Positions 9,522-22,533 of a stretch of 64,000 nt of DNA are shown here, piece after piece. Position numbers and translations under genes: made by a program. Every line of letters starts with the position of its first letter. Position 1 is the stretch's first letter. Source of the DNA: Drosophila miranda (Eukaryota; Arthropoda; Insecta; Diptera; Drosophilidae); the NCBI RefSeq assembly GCF_003369915.1, contig NC_046674.1:6572001-6636000 (forward strand). Reading direction: 5' to 3'. The notes beneath the pieces are model-generated. The model did not search any database. It saw nothing but the letters and a program-made list of their open reading frames with translations, and had not been told where the DNA came from.

Positions 9522-12500
9522 GTTCTGGGCCTGGCTGAGCAGCTCCTTGTTCAAGCGATAGCTGCTCATGACATTGGCACAGCTTTGATGAAAATAGAAG
9601 TTGCGACCGCGCAGGAACGCATCCGTATTGAGATCCTTTATGCCTGTCTTGAAAGATATAGGAGAGAAAAAGGGTGGCAAGATATAGAAATAATCGCTGG
9701 CTATGTGCTTAGAGTAGATGTGTGTGTGTGTGTGCATCATCGTGGGGGAGTAGAGTGGAGTGGAGTGGAGTAGAAAGACAGTTAAAGACCACAACAGATG
9801 GCAAGGGATATCTATCTATCGTATCGTGCTGGACTGGGGACTAAAAAGTGAAACTGAAGCAAACTGAGAAATTACCTTACAAATGAAACATTTGTTTTCA
9901 TCGTCCGGTTTTAAATCCGAACTAATTCCCACCTTTGTGTCCAATTGCGTTAATCCCGGCACTCCCATCGATGACAGCTGCGACAGGCTGTTCTCCATGC
10001 TCTCCACATATTTTGAGTTTGGATTGTTGTTGTTGTTGTTGTTGCTATTGCTGCTGTTGTTGTTGTTGTTGTTGTGGGAAATGTCCATGGGTCCGGGATC
10101 GGTGCTGGTAACCTGCGGCTCCGACCGGGGACGCTCTTCGATGGGCGAGATGTTCTCCAGAGATCTGCATGGGAGTAGAGGTTTTAGACACACCCGTGTC
10201 ATCGATAATTATCGATATGTGCCTATCGATTGGCTCTATTACCTGCTACTCCCCACATTCTGCTCCTCCTGCCGTCGCTGCTGCTGCATTTTGTTGTAAT
10301 TCATTTTCGCGTTCGTCATCTTCATGGCGGTGTTGTTGTCATCATCATCCACAATCACATCCTCATCGCTGTCGTTCTGGCACGAGGCCGTGTCCATCAT
10401 TAGCTCCTTGTTGTTGTTGTTGTTGTTGCTGCCGCCACCGCTGTGGTTGTTGTTGCCGCCCCCGCCACCGCCGCTGCTGCTGTTGTTGTCATTGACGCCC
10501 ACGCCGCAGGAGTCGGCATTGTAGTAGTGGTGATGTGTGGTGGATGACAGCTCGCTGACGTTTTTCACTGAAAGACCCACAAACGGAATGGAGGTAGAGG
10601 CAGAGGTGTAATTATTAGCATAGCCCTTGGAGCTGGTAGCTGGGAGACCCACCACTGATATGTGCCTGAGGGGGCTCGCCCGTCGGCCAACTGCTGCTGC
10701 TGCTGCTGGCTGTTGTCACATTGGTGCTCACATCCTGCTCGTCGGCGTGCACGTCCTTCTGGTTCATGACGCAGGCGGTGCGGTACAGAATCCCGTCCAG
10801 CTTGCCCGGCTGGGCATTGCTGTTGTGCATGCTGGTGGGGACACCGGCCGAGGCCAGGGCCGACCCGGGGCCAGCTAGCTCCGAGCCCGAGTCGGGCACG
10901 TCATCTGTGCAGCTCTCCACATCTACCGTTTCGATCTCCTCCTGCGACTTGGCATCGTCCTCGGGCATCTTGCCCGTTTCCAGGGCATACTTTCGCTTGC
11001 AGATCGGACAGCTGCTACAGTAGAGACTCTCCATCATGTACATCTCGCCGTACTTGCGCTTGCGCACTTTGAGTCTCAGGCGGTTCTGGCGATTGTTACG
11101 TATCCGCTGGAATGTCTGCACACACAAAGGACCAAAGGAGACCTCTTAGTTCTGGAAGCGTACAAGGACTCGTATAAGGAGAAGGCACCTACCTCCCAGC
11201 GATTGTGACTGGTGCGTATGGCGTTCTCTTGGGCCGGACAGGGAGGGGCAAACATATAGGTCGCCTGCAGATTGGCCCGCTCGAAGCCCGCACTCAGCTT
11301 GTAGAGCCGGTCCAGCTCCGTGAGGAAGTGCGTGTGCCACTCCTCCGGGCTCAGCTTGAGGCCGCACACCGGACACATGTCGGGTATGGCCCCGCCGGCC
11401 GCCGCCGCCTGCAGTCCGCTGACCAGACTCAGGCCGCCCGGCACCGCCCGCAGACCGGCCATGCTCAGGCTGGCCAGCGCCGCATGATGGGCCGCATGGT
11501 GGTGGGACAACGGATGCGGATGGGCCATGTGGTGGTGTGTTGTTGCCACCGATCCTGGCGGCGCCCCCACATGGTGGCCGTGATGGGGATGCGAGTGCGA
11601 GTGCTGGTGCTGATGCTGGTGCTGGTGCGGATGCGAGTGCGAAAGCGAGTGCGTGTGATGCAGATGGGGCGAGGCGGCCAGATGTGTGGCCATCGAGACG
11701 GCCACACTGCTGGTGGGCGTGCTGATGGCCGAATTGCTGGTCGAGCAGGATGAGGACGAGGATGAGCTGGATGCCGATGCCGATGCCGAGGCCGAGGCCG
11801 AGGAGGTGGCCATTGCCGGGTGTCCTCCTCCCTTCCCCACATTATGCAGATCTGTGAAAGAATCGGACACTAAATTTTAGACATGCCCGCAATCATCAAT
11901 CAACTGCAAGGCAATAAAAAATTGGAAAAATTCCAACCCCTCTTCCAATCCGAGTCCCACATTGATTTCCATTCTGCTGCCGCATGGGTGGGAGTCCTGC
12001 CTGTCCCATAAATTTCTCAGGCATTTTCTAATTGCCTCCTGCCCCTGCACCCGCCCCGCTCTGCGCTGCTCTGCACATTTTTAACAGTCGAGGAAAAATT
12101 AATTGGAGCTCGTAATTTTGTGGAGAGAATCAGCGCCAGAAACAGGACAAGCAAACACACAACTCTCGGCCGCAGATTCCTCATGTCAGACACACGTCCC
12201 CACGTATTTCGGGAGCCACAGGCACACGGCACAAAAAGAAAAACCACCGTCAACCACAATAAATACAAACTGTTTGCTGGCCCACAAGCCCCACCCCCTC
12301 CAAACAAAATCCCGCTCTCCTTCTGCACGTGACTGTTCGGTTGGCAATTAAAATAATATTACAATAAAATATATCGCAATATGGTGGAGAGCAGAGGTCA
12401 GGACCAGGCCCACTACAATTGCTGTATTTTATATTTATATTCCTCTAAAATATGTCGGTTAACCGCGGCCAAACAGAAACACACACATTCAGCGGTCAAT

Positions 12501-15500
12501 GGCGGATGGAAATGGTCCATGGATATAGAGAAGGAGAGAGAGAGATCCATCCGAGTCGTGACTCTGGTTCAAATTAGCTTAGATGTGGCTTGTGGAGGTG
12601 TTTCGGCATTCAGTTTCGCCCTGGAATCGTACAACTATTTTCAAAGACTAAACGGAGGATAGCTAGAAGTTTGAAGAACCTTCTTTCGAATCGAATTTAG
12701 TGGCTGGAACAACCCACAACTAAATTAAATTCGGGCTCAAAGGCTGGAATCCCCTTCTAATATGGTATGCAAAGCTTCAACTCTGACTGGACTGACTTCT
12801 CCTGCAAGTTATTATAATATTAGTTATCAATGACCAACCCCGCCCCCCACTACCCCCTTACAACACCCTCGCAGTGTCACGTGCTCAACGACGACCAAAA
12901 AGGGGGCGTTCCCATATATCGTTATATGAAATATGAGTTTCGTTCCTCTGGTTTTTGGTGCTTTTTCGGGTGGCGGGTGGCTGGGGATGCCCATTAATAT
13001 TACCGAAATTAATATGAAAATTCCAAGTGTGCATTCAATATAATACATCATCGGGGCAACAAAAACAACAAGAGTCCCAGGGATATACTTGTAATAATAA
13101 TAATTCTCGTCATAACAATAGCAAACAATGCAATCAAAGCGATTTGCAACACTTGCGCATCCTTTGAGCGAGGAAAAAAAAAAACAACGCGTACTACGAG
13201 TGGAGTCCCGCAATAAATGAGCAAACATTATGGTATCGAAAAAGGATGGCGGGATGGCGGGATGGCAGGATGGCAGGATGGTGGTGGCTTCCTTGTAATT
13301 GCCTCTAGAAGAGTTGCAACAATGTCGAGGATAAGTAATTAGCCCTGGAAACGGAGAGGAGGTAACGTCCGTCGTCTTCGTGTGCCGAGCACGAGCAGGA
13401 GCACGAGCCCGAGCCCTGGCTCCTGCCAAAAGGATGCGGTTTGACTTTGTAGTCAAGTGGCTTGTGTCCTGGTGTCCTTGTGTCCCTGTGTCCCCCTGTG
13501 TGCCTGTGTCCTAGGGGGGGTTGATGTTACATTTCAATAAGGCCAACTCCAGTCAAGTCGCGTACTCGTTGTGCCATTTAAAACACTTTGGCCACACGCA
13601 CACCCTGCCCCCTGCTAACCCTTTTCTCTTTTCTCCGTCGAATGCCCTTTTGACTTTTGCCGCATGTCGCATCTCCCCCACAGGAACGGGAACAGGAGGC
13701 ACAGGAGGAGGTGCACGGAACGGAACTCAGGGCCAGGGCTCGACTGCCGGCTGTTTACCTTTAGTTAGTTTTCACCCATTGATAGATGCTCGGAGATGCC
13801 TTCATATCAGTTTCAGCTAATTAAAAGTGTATTATTTATCAAAATTAATTTATGGGCTAAGCCCATTCAGGTCTAAGCCAAAAGTTAAACAACACCGACA
13901 ATCCACATGTAGAGCGGCTTTCTGTTCTGGTGTGGGCTGAGGCCGGAAAAACTGGTTTTCCGGCTTAAGTTGAAAGGCAAATAATGGCCAAAATAAACAG
14001 TTGTCTGTGTGTGTTGGACAGGGGTGTTGCCGCCCAAAGGGGGCCTGTGGATATGGGGAAATGGCTTCTAGAATTTTGGAAATACATATGTCGGCTATCG
14101 GTTAATATTTGTCAGGCTTTCCAGTATAATCTATGTATAATCGCTTTGTTCCTGTATTGCAGGTCCGACCCACAAGTCTGGCGAAGCCTTCTTCATCCTT
14201 CACCATGGAGTCTGTGCGTCGTCTCTCATCGTCTAGCACTTATGAGCGAGTCTTTCAATGATCACCCTCTCTCTCATCCAACCGAGTTCCACTATAGAAT
14301 AGGCAAATGACAAGAATAACGGCCAGCAGAAGATCATACCCTGAGAGCCATCTCGTAGTCAGTTCATGCCTCGTAATTCGTTAAGTTTTCGCACTCGCAA
14401 GCTGAAATGTCTTCGAGTATATTCTCCGATTCACTCGGCATTATCCCAAAGCCCTTCACCTCTAGTCGAATGCCCCTTTTTCAGCTGCGCCCCTGTGTCA
14501 GGCGCTCATCTATCCCCATCCCTTAGATGTGTTTGGTTAATTTCCATTCCGTATTTCCGTATTTATCATTTTCATATGCTGCCGCTTAATTTGTATCATA
14601 AGGCGCTTAACTCGAACAGCTTTGCCGAGCTCCAGGACCAATTAGCAACGCATTTAAGCCAGATTTGCTTAGCCCATATTCGGGAAGAGTCCGAAGCCCG
14701 ACTTTAAAGCAGGAAAGCATCCCCCAGGTAAATGGTAAATATGCGAAATTGATTTAGAATGTCTGGGGGACGTAAAAAACTAATAAAAAAGAAAGTAGAG
14801 TGAAGTGGAGTGCGTTCTGGGAGTGGGTTCTGCGTCCTGTCTGGGGACTGGGGACTGGGGTCTGGGGTATGGCCTTACGCCTGCCAGTCAAAGTTAACCC
14901 ACTGAAGCGTTAAAATTGCTCAGGAAAAGTAAAATTGAAACAAATACGAGTACGTACGCCCAGATAGATTTTTATCAGGAAAATTGGGAAAAAAGGAAAA
15001 AGGCAACACAACTTTCTACGCCCAATTTTGAGCAATTTTTTGCCATGCAAATTTTTGTTTGGCTCAGATGTAAATTTGCTAAATAAATAAGGGAATCGCA
15101 ATCGGAATGGAAATGGAAATGAAAGTGGAGATAGGCAGCAGCCAACCCTACTTACGTCTCAAATCCCTGGGATCCTGAGAATTATTACTGCGCGGACTTT
15201 CACCCTTTTCAACGGCATCGTAATCCTGTGATCCCTCCATGGATTCATGGGATGTGCATGTGGGACTGGCCGAATCCGTGCGAAATGATTCGCTGCCATT
15301 GAACAGATTCTGCTGGAGAGAGAGAGCGAGAGAAATCGAAATCCCATTATGACAAGTGTCAATCTTTCAACGATTATCAGCTCATCGGATCTTCTGTGCC
15401 GCCCCGCCCAGACCCCACTCACCTGATCCAACGATATGCCAATGTATTTGGGTGGCGAGAAGGCCGACGGCAGCGAGAAGTTCGACAGCACCGACGGCTT

Positions 15501-15647
15501 GCCCAGCGGCGATCTGTCGCTGGCGAAGTAGCTCGCGGGACCCGCGCCGGCGGCTGCCGCGGCCGCGGCGGCCCCGTTGGCCACCAGCATTCCATGGTTG
15601 AGGGTCTGCAGCAGGTGCGGATGGAAGTAGTTGCCGACTAGTGACAT
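9354..15647 (-). CDS. tey: Teyrha-meyrha, RNF220-related Cys/His nuclear protein
   Basis: Seven coding exons join in frame: 15647-15423, 15309-15156, 11851-11193, 11115-10653, 10567-10243, 10164-9876 and 9647-9354, giving 802 residues. In flies tey is known for repressing Toll in a ventral muscle to set motor-axon targeting. Recognition rests on similarity to RNF220: CPVCGLKLSPEEWHTHFLTEL (residues about 286-306) matches its first Cys/His module; TFQRIRNNRQNRLRLKVRKR then Cys379/382/385 match its second; a final module, Cys701-x2-Cys704-x20-His725-x2-Cys728, stands where RNF220 has its RING, but with one cluster. Low-complexity parts: a His-rich region (about 189-249), Ser, Asn and Gly runs, and 19 consecutive Gln at 748-766. 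The first exon here opens at a splice acceptor (15674), and its frame is open upstream of Met1, so 5' exons must exist; a longer N-terminus is possible. The long 5' DNA probably holds muscle enhancers. Confidence 0.82.
9465..9521 (-). repeat. tey: polyglutamine tract of tey (19 Gln)
   Basis: Nineteen CAG/CAA codons in a row; pure CAG only in the last seven codons on the N-terminal side, the rest mixed with CAA. It lies 20 residues after the last Cys/His module. Confidence 0.95.
10201..10230. promoter_or_regulatory. Triple ATCGAT cluster inside a 78-base tey intron
   Basis: ATCGAT occurs at 10201-10206, 10211-10216 and 10225-10230; the middle one is part of a full TATCGATA (10210-10217). The cluster fills the centre of the intron 10165-10242. 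Such CGATA clusters are bound by BEAF-32 and DREF in Drosophila. Function here is an inference. Confidence 0.45.
11852..15155 (-). other. tey: tey intron 2 (3.3 kb)
   Basis: Donor GTAAGT at 15155, acceptor TTTCACAG ending at 11852; it splits a His codon (C/AT). It contains GT-rich and C-rich simple stretches (for example TGTCC repeats at 13467-13510) and no recognisable nested gene. Long ORFs within (12827-13456 on -, 13984-14310 and 14366-14707 on +) lack protein-like features. Confidence 0.7.
15310..15315 (-). other. tey: NAGNAG tandem splice acceptor of tey exon 2
   Basis: The acceptor of the exon ending at 15156 reads CAGCAG after a long CT tract. Use of the first or second AG adds or omits one Gln (LDQ-QNLF versus LDQ-NLF). 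Both keep the frame. Confidence 0.6.
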
Positions 15648-15895
15648 GTTGTGTAGATCTTTGGCGTCAGGTAACTGAAAGGGGAAAAACTGGAGAGTAT
15701 CAGTATGAAGGGGTTTGCTCCGAAACACTTTTGGAGTAACACTGAAACGGAATCTTCAAGGCCAGGGCATGCGAGCTGTTCCCCGTAATTTAAGCACTAC
15801 ATTTGCTAGATCTACTCTAAATAGTGGAATATTCACGCTAAGATTCATTTCCCACAAGATTTCCCGGGAGAGAAAAAAAAAGAAAAATAGACATT

Positions 15896-16099
15896 TAAAA
15901 TAAATATATTTTATACAAATGTAATATTTTTTATATTTATTTTAAAGTGTTTTATATTTAAATAAAATACTTTTATTTATGGAAAACAATTGATTTAAAT
16001 ATATCTCATATTTAAGATAAGTATATTTTCTACAAATTTAAATTTTATATTTAAATTAAATACTTTTATTTATGGAAAATAATTGATTAAAATTTACGG
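15896..16099. repeat. AT-rich imperfect tandem duplication
   Basis: Two adjacent copies share, in order, a TATATTTT.TACAAAT segment, a TTTTATATTTAAAT segment and then ACTTTTATTTATGGAAAA.AATTGATT. Copy 1 covers about 15,903-15,998 and copy 2 about 16,020-16,096. The AT content is far above that of the neighbouring DNA. Confidence 0.6.
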
Positions 16100-17039
16100 G
16101 CTGGCCCCGTAGTAGCCGTCGCTAAATTCTCAGACTTGCAGCCGCTATGAATTCTCAAACTTACATTTACTGTGAAATTATTTAAGATATTTAGTTATAA
16201 CTCCAAAAAGTTGCTATTGGAAATTTCTAAGCGGTGGGAGCAAAACAAGCCTTTGTTCAGACTAAGAATACAAAAATTCGTAATATTTAATTCAATAGAA
16301 AATTTAGAAGCTAATAATAGAATGGTGCAATGCACTGTAGCTGTGTTCAAGGCAACGGGACGTGTGAAAATATCCCACATATCAGGGCAAAAATGCAAAT
16401 TCTGGTTGGTAAAGACATCAGAGAGGATATAAAGAAATTGTGCTGATTTGGGGAAGAAAAAGAAACCAAATTTGAGCCGTACGACCTTTAAAAATGTAAT
16501 TAAAAATTAGCTCGGGTTGAACGCTTACAAAAAAAAGGGTATCCACAGCCCTATTGAGTGGCAACAAAAAATGACACAGGAAATAAGATTTTTGATCTTG
16601 ACACAAAAGAGAAATTACAGATCGGAAAATGATCACAAAATGCCAAGTTGTAGGCAAAAAACATGGTAAATATTCTAGCTAATCAGAAAGCAAAATAGAG
16701 GTATCAAAATACGATATCTTTTAGGGTTTTGGGGCCTCAAAAGCATCTCCTTTCCGCTCTATCCATCTAAATTTTAATGTAAATTCATTGGAAGGCCCAA
16801 AAATCATGAGTTGGAGGCGAAATTCGCAATGAGGTCTGTTGTGCCGCCCGCAGATGAAATCGACTATTATAAAAAGAATAAAAAGCCTAAAAGATACTCC
16901 AGTTTTTGATTTCTTCGAAAAGCTAGGTGCAGGCCACCCTGTAAATATATTTCCTATAATTTCAATATATTTAATTTATTTAAAAGTGTTATGGATAGTT
17001 CGATTTAATATGGAACGTATTAAAAACACGCTTGAACAC

Positions 17040-17130
17040 ATTTGAATGTGAATTTTATTTAAAAACAGAATATTTAGTTTAAATATGGGCGTTTCTCTTG
17101 ACTTCGCCATTTTTCTGTAAGTGTATTCCA
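17040..17130. repeat. Fragment of a dispersed AT-rich repeat
   Basis: It contains ATTTAAAAACAGAATATTTA followed by GTTTAAATATGGGCG. Closely similar strings occur at about 29,905-29,960 (CCGGATATTTAATTTATT) and 44,790-44,880 (CCGAATATTTAATTTAAATT and TTAAATATGGACCG). Shared order of short motifs in three places suggests copies of one non-coding element, possibly a degraded transposon. Confidence 0.35.
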
Positions 17131-18908
17131 TAAACAGCTATTAAAATCTATGTAAAATATTTTTAGTAGGTCCGCTTTAGCCTATCCATTCTATCAACGG
17201 GCTTTTTGTAGCCACAAACAACGAATCTAAGCTCGAAGAAAATCAAGATCCGCATTTTCGCGGCGGCTCCCCTAATTGCTGTATTCCGACACGTACCCCA
17301 AGTGCCCCACCAAGCGGGAGTTTTGACAGGCTAAGTGAGCGTTAAATTTAAGCGTTAAATATGCGCATTACTTGAGTCTAGGCCATGGAACCGCACAACA
17401 AATTATGGTGGCTACATGACTTGGCGCTAAAATTAGCCAATTTCGGCATCACCTTCCTTCCCAGAGAGAGAGAGAGCCCGGATGCTGCCAGGCAACATAT
17501 GGAACGGGGCGTATGGAAAAGTGCAAGAAATCATTGCAAGACCTAATCGAATTCCACAGAAACAAATCTTGTACACCCTTGAGTGTGGCATGTTCTTGGG
17601 GTATTTGCATCGATAGAAATTATGCAGGGGAAGGAGAAATGAAGGAGAAATGTTTAATTTACGACAAATAAATGTTAAATTGAGAGATTTTCGAATTACG
17701 ATATCGAGTCTCGTCGCATAAACTGTGTCACTCTGGCACTCGATGTGTGCCAGGCAGGGGGGGCTGGGCTGTACGTTCCAATGGGGTGTAAAATAACGAG
17801 AAAAACCCACCCACACACGCATAAAGACTTTTGCAAATGATATGGGTAAACCGGGAGGGGGGCAGGGGGTAGGCTGGATGGCTGGGGGAGTTTTCCAACT
17901 CCCGATAACCGACGGGAACGTAAAGCGCTCATAACAAATTGAGGCTGACGAGTGTTAAGCGGCGGCTTGGGACAGACAGACAAGATACGAGTATAACATA
18001 AGCGACGACATGTGTGACAAGTATTAACCCAGCCACCCATCCAACCCATACCACCCATACCACCCTCCTACCCTCCTATCCTCATTTCTATTTGCAGTAA
18101 CCCCTCCCTGGATATGTTTTCTGGGCAAAAATTTACATACAAATTTGTCTGCCAAGGAAAGTTTTTTTTTTCTGCTTCTTTTTTTTGGCATAAAGTGTGA
18201 GAAAATGATATCAAAAATGTTCGAGTGGAGTTGGAAATTGTTGGTTTATTTATGGATGATCTAATTTAGGGATATTACGGACAGTAAATGGGGTTTAAAG
18301 ATAGGAATAACCAACCGACTGCAATCTTTAGACTCTTTTGCTTGGGTGTTCCCTTGGGTTGAATCATCTCCAGGCATTGGACAATCTAGGCTAATCAATC
18401 GCATCAATTAAACTGGAAAATCCCTCCTTCGACAGTTGCTTAATCCATGGCCAGTGGCCCTTGGCCATTGGTTAATCACCCGCCCGTGCGTTGTTCTGTC
18501 CCAGCCAGGCCCAAATCAGAGCCAATAAATTAGGGCTTATCAACGGAAATTAGCACCTCAATTTGGGGGCTAGCCGTTGCAGCATATGTTGCCATATCAG
18601 CTCCATCATCATCATCATCCTCCTCGTCCTCGTCCTGCCGTGCAGCGTAATGTTGGTAATGTTGCAAGTCAGACGGAATGGAATAGAAGGGGATGTGGCA
18701 TACAACCGCATGAGTTGCACTTTGTCTAAGTCTGCAGTTTGGTCAACAGCTGGCCCCGCCGCAGGGGATAACGATGGGGATGGGCATCGAGCCCCAAAAC
18801 AGAAGTGGTCAACCACTTGGCTGTGCACTCTCTGGCGGGGAACCGTCACATCACGAGTTTTTAATGCATTACGTGTTGAAGAGTGTTTTCGGCGAGGACT
18901 CGGCCACG

Positions 18909-18941
18909 GTCTCGGCCTCGGTCTCGGTCTCGGCCTCGGCG
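18909..18941. repeat. CTCGGY hexamer array
   Basis: Five or more imperfect copies of CTCGGC/CTCGGT in tandem. Confidence 0.8.
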
Positions 18942-21539
18942 CTTATTGATTTATGCCTGTTAATCAGTGTTAAGCCAAGGACAAACCAGAGCAGGTGCTG
19001 TAACCACCCTCCAGCCTCCAGGGTGCTACCCTCGTTGTTGTTTGCTTTTCTATTAGAGGGCCGTTGGACGGGTGCGGGGGGTGATTTGTTATCCCAAAAT
19101 AAAACATTCCTGCTCTTGTCTGAGATTTGCATAAATTCGTTCTGTGTTTGTTCTTTTTAACACTTGAATTATTGCCTCTCTCCCTCCCTCTCCCTCTCCC
19201 TCTCCTGCCACTGGATATGTATCTGTATCTGTATCCGTATCTGTGTTTATTCTGTTAAGTTGCAACTCTCAGCTGCAGCTAGAGCTCTGGAAGAGCAGCA
19301 ACAATAACAGCTTAATTACAACAACACGATAACGAGTGGCAAATAGCAATTGTCTACATACAATTGCCAATTTCGCTTAACTTGGCCATAAACAACAACA
19401 AAACGACAGCCCCGGCGGAGAAGTCAACACACAAAACCGAACCGAACCGAACCAATCGCAACAACTTGGGGCCTCCTCTCCACACACCACAAATAAATCT
19501 CAATTTGTGGCACTAACACGCGGAGTAAACTGCGGGCAGCAGCAGCAGCAGCGGCAGAAGGGAACACTAAAAACGTTTAGCAATTGGCAATTTTCTCAAA
19601 CCAAATGTTTATGGGGCGAGAGTCCGAGAGAGTCGGTCTCCTCAACCTGTTCGACTGTCCGAATGTTCGACTGTTTGCTCGAGTGCTTTGCGGTTCAGTG
19701 AAGAGGAATCCCAAAAGGAGATACCATTTTTTGATAGCATACGTTGAGGGGTCTTTGAAGTCAAGTCAAAAGGTGGAAGGAAGTATTTTCTCGATTGAGT
19801 ATTCGGTAAGTTTTCCATGTAATATTATTCCCATTTCTTGGTGTTCCATCTTGTTCTTTGGTGTTTCTTTATCCTGCAAACCATGCCAAAAAGCGCTCCA
19901 TCTTTACAGCAATCTACTGCTAGTTGGTATCTTCCATCTTTAGTGGCTCTTGTTGTCCGTTCACACCATATGTTTTACCTCCATTGTGGCATGGTCCCGC
20001 CCTTCTTGTATCTTGTATCTCTCCTTTCGGAGGCATACCTTAAGCCGACTATCAGTGACCATTTGTGCACATGATACTGGGGCACTCTTCATGAGTACTT
20101 CTTGTTATACGCCTCGATGCCTTTGCATGCCTCGACTCCACGTGTAGTTCCCGTCTTGATAAATTGCTATAAATTAAATTAAGCTCGCTCACACACACAC
20201 ACAGAGCTCACCTCCACATCCACATACTTTGTGGTAATAAGTGTGCAGAAAAAAAAGGAATTATTTTTCATATGTTGTCCCCGCCTCAGAGACTCATAAT
20301 TTCTCTCCCACCCTGAGAGAGACCAGGGTGCCAGGGTGCCTGACCATTTTTTCTGGTTCTTTTTCGACAGGAGGGGGTCAGTCGTCAGTCGTCTACCTTT
20401 TGTTGGTGTGGTTACAAAATTGTTATGATGTTGTCCCACCCAGACACCCAGTCGTGGAACGGGAGTACCAGTACCAGTGGCAGTGGCAGTACCAGTGGCA
20501 GTGGCAGGGAGACATTAAACCATTTGACATTGCATTTAATATGCCTGCTTGGGTTGTTTTTATTAATTTTTATTGTTTGGGTTATGCTTGGCTATAAATG
20601 GTTACATAAATAATGCTAGATAAGCGATATAGAGAGAGAGAGGGAGCTATTTTGCAAGACTTTTCCGAAAGGACAAAGTTTGTGTAGGGATGTTCAAAGA
20701 AATTGGAAAACCATGGCCATTGAGTTCTTTATATGGAAAGCTCTCCAATCAAAAGAGAAACGATTCACATGGAATGGCACTGCTTTCACTTTACTTCACT
20801 TGTATTTGTATTCCATAAAAAACTATTTGCCCCTTTTCTAGGTACAGCTTCGATCCCAGAATGCAGAGAACAGAACCCAACTCGCATCTAGAGGACGAGG
20901 ACATATTGTTGTCATGTTTAACATATCTTAACGCTACTCAATGCTATGCACTGGCAGAGATATAATTTCAATTCCGATTCCAGCTCCATCTCCATCTCCA
21001 GCTCCTCCAATTCCGAATAACCAGTTTCGCCAGAAGTTAGTTATTCCAAGTACGTTGGACTGGCTGCCTGCCTGCAGTCGGAACATCATCAGCGTTCGAG
21101 TTCTTCATCATTTGTAGCATCAGCGTCAAGATCATTGCTCATGTTTACAATGATGACAGGCAGAGGAGCAGCAGAAGCAGCAGAAACAACCGAAGCCCCA
21201 ACCAAATCGAATGTGGAATGGTAGTAGCTGCTGGTCTGTGGGATCCGGGGGCTACGTGGCTGCCATCAGGCCCGGTTCAGGCCGAGGTTCGGTATTGAAG
21301 CTATCATAAATCTGTTCGTCGCAAAAATCTACACACAATGGGGCGTTTGCAAACGCATTCGTTGATCGGAATGCGACGACGAACTCTCTGAATCTGCCTC
21401 TCTCTTGACTGACTTCTTGACTGCGGCGGCAGGGGGAATGGGAATGCGATCGTGACACGACTGAGAAACACGATCAAACCAATTATTGGATAGTTTTACC
21501 AAAAACACACACAAATATGGAAAACGTCTCCTTCCGGCA

Positions 21540-21840
21540 TACTTTCTGTATGATTCTCTCCTAATTTATGATCTCTCGCTCACGCTGTCATCTCTAGGAC
21601 TGGAAGTTCACGTGTTCGTTTTTGTGGGTTTTCAGTGCGAATTGACTGGCGGCGGGGATTGGGACTGGTGGCGTGTCACGGTCCCCAATTACCGACAGAA
21701 ACCCATACTTTCTCTTTCTCTTTGATCCTCTCCTAATTTATGATCTCTCGCTCACGCTGCCATCGCTAGGCGATACTTTTCTCAACTGGAAGTTCACTTG
21801 GAAGTTCTGGTTCGTTTTGTTGTTTTACAATGCGCATTGT
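21540..21840. repeat. Local imperfect direct duplication, offset about 172 bases
   Basis: The block CTCTCCTAATTTATGATCTC plus TCGCTCACGCTG at 21,556-21,587 is repeated almost perfectly at 21,728-21,759. Flanking sequence matches more loosely: a preceding ATACTTTCT stretch, and a following GGAAGTTCAC then TTCGTTTT and GCGCATTG/GCGAATTG. It is an ancient tandem duplication of non-coding DNA. Confidence 0.7.
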
Positions 21841-22533
21841 TTTGCCTTTGCGGGGCCTTAGCGGTGTGCTGATTTATAGCATCTTTCGGCATTTCGGCTA
21901 CTGGCCCCCAGGTTTATGATTTGTCATAAATATGTCCCCACCACCGCCGGTCCCTGCCCTTCCTTAGCATCAGCATCAGCACCGAACCTGATCCTGATCC
22001 CGATCCCGATTCCGATTCCGTTTCTGATCAGTGTGTCGTATCCCTTGCATTGCAATGCATTGTGGGGAGGGGAGGGGAGGCGGATTGGGATGCGATTGGG
22101 TTTTACTTACTCGCGATGGAAACGGACGTTGTCCACGTAGAGCCTCATGCAAACCGGAAGCGGCCTCTGATAGAACAACAAGCGCTTGAGATGGCAAATG
22201 GCTGCTGCCAAATGCGTTGCTTTCCATCTGCCAATTGTTTTTTGTTTTTGTTTTTGTTTTGGTTTTGTTTTTCTCTTATTTTGTTGTCGCTTCTTGCTGT
22301 TAACTTTTGATTTCAACTAATTTGGCACACAAATAAAAATACTTTCACTTTCTCTTCTTTATTGGCACATGCAAAATTTAGAAAAAAAATATTGTTTCGA
22401 ATATCATTTGAAACTGTTTTCGCGCGGCGTCGGTAAATTAACGGTACGGTAACGGATGGATCAGCTGACTCGGTCTCTTTCTCTTTCTCGTTCTCGCTCT
22501 CGACACAGGCATGCACCCGCACGTTCCCGTTGC

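Noticed and set aside
9318..9773. Leucine- and cysteine-run ORFs on + at the tey polyQ tract
   Set aside because: Other-frame readings of the CAG/CAA array.
12827..13456. 209-codon ORF on - in tey intron
   Set aside because: Low complexity (Ala-Arg, Tyr, Gly runs) and lies between tey exons; not protein-like.
14366..14707. 113-codon ORF on + in tey intron
   Set aside because: No recognisable feature; tail with Glu/Leu looks helical but no further support.
16172..16432. 86-codon ORF on + in AT-rich DNA
   Set aside because: Begins with GTG, low share of G-starting codons, no family; considered as a transposon fragment but not supported.
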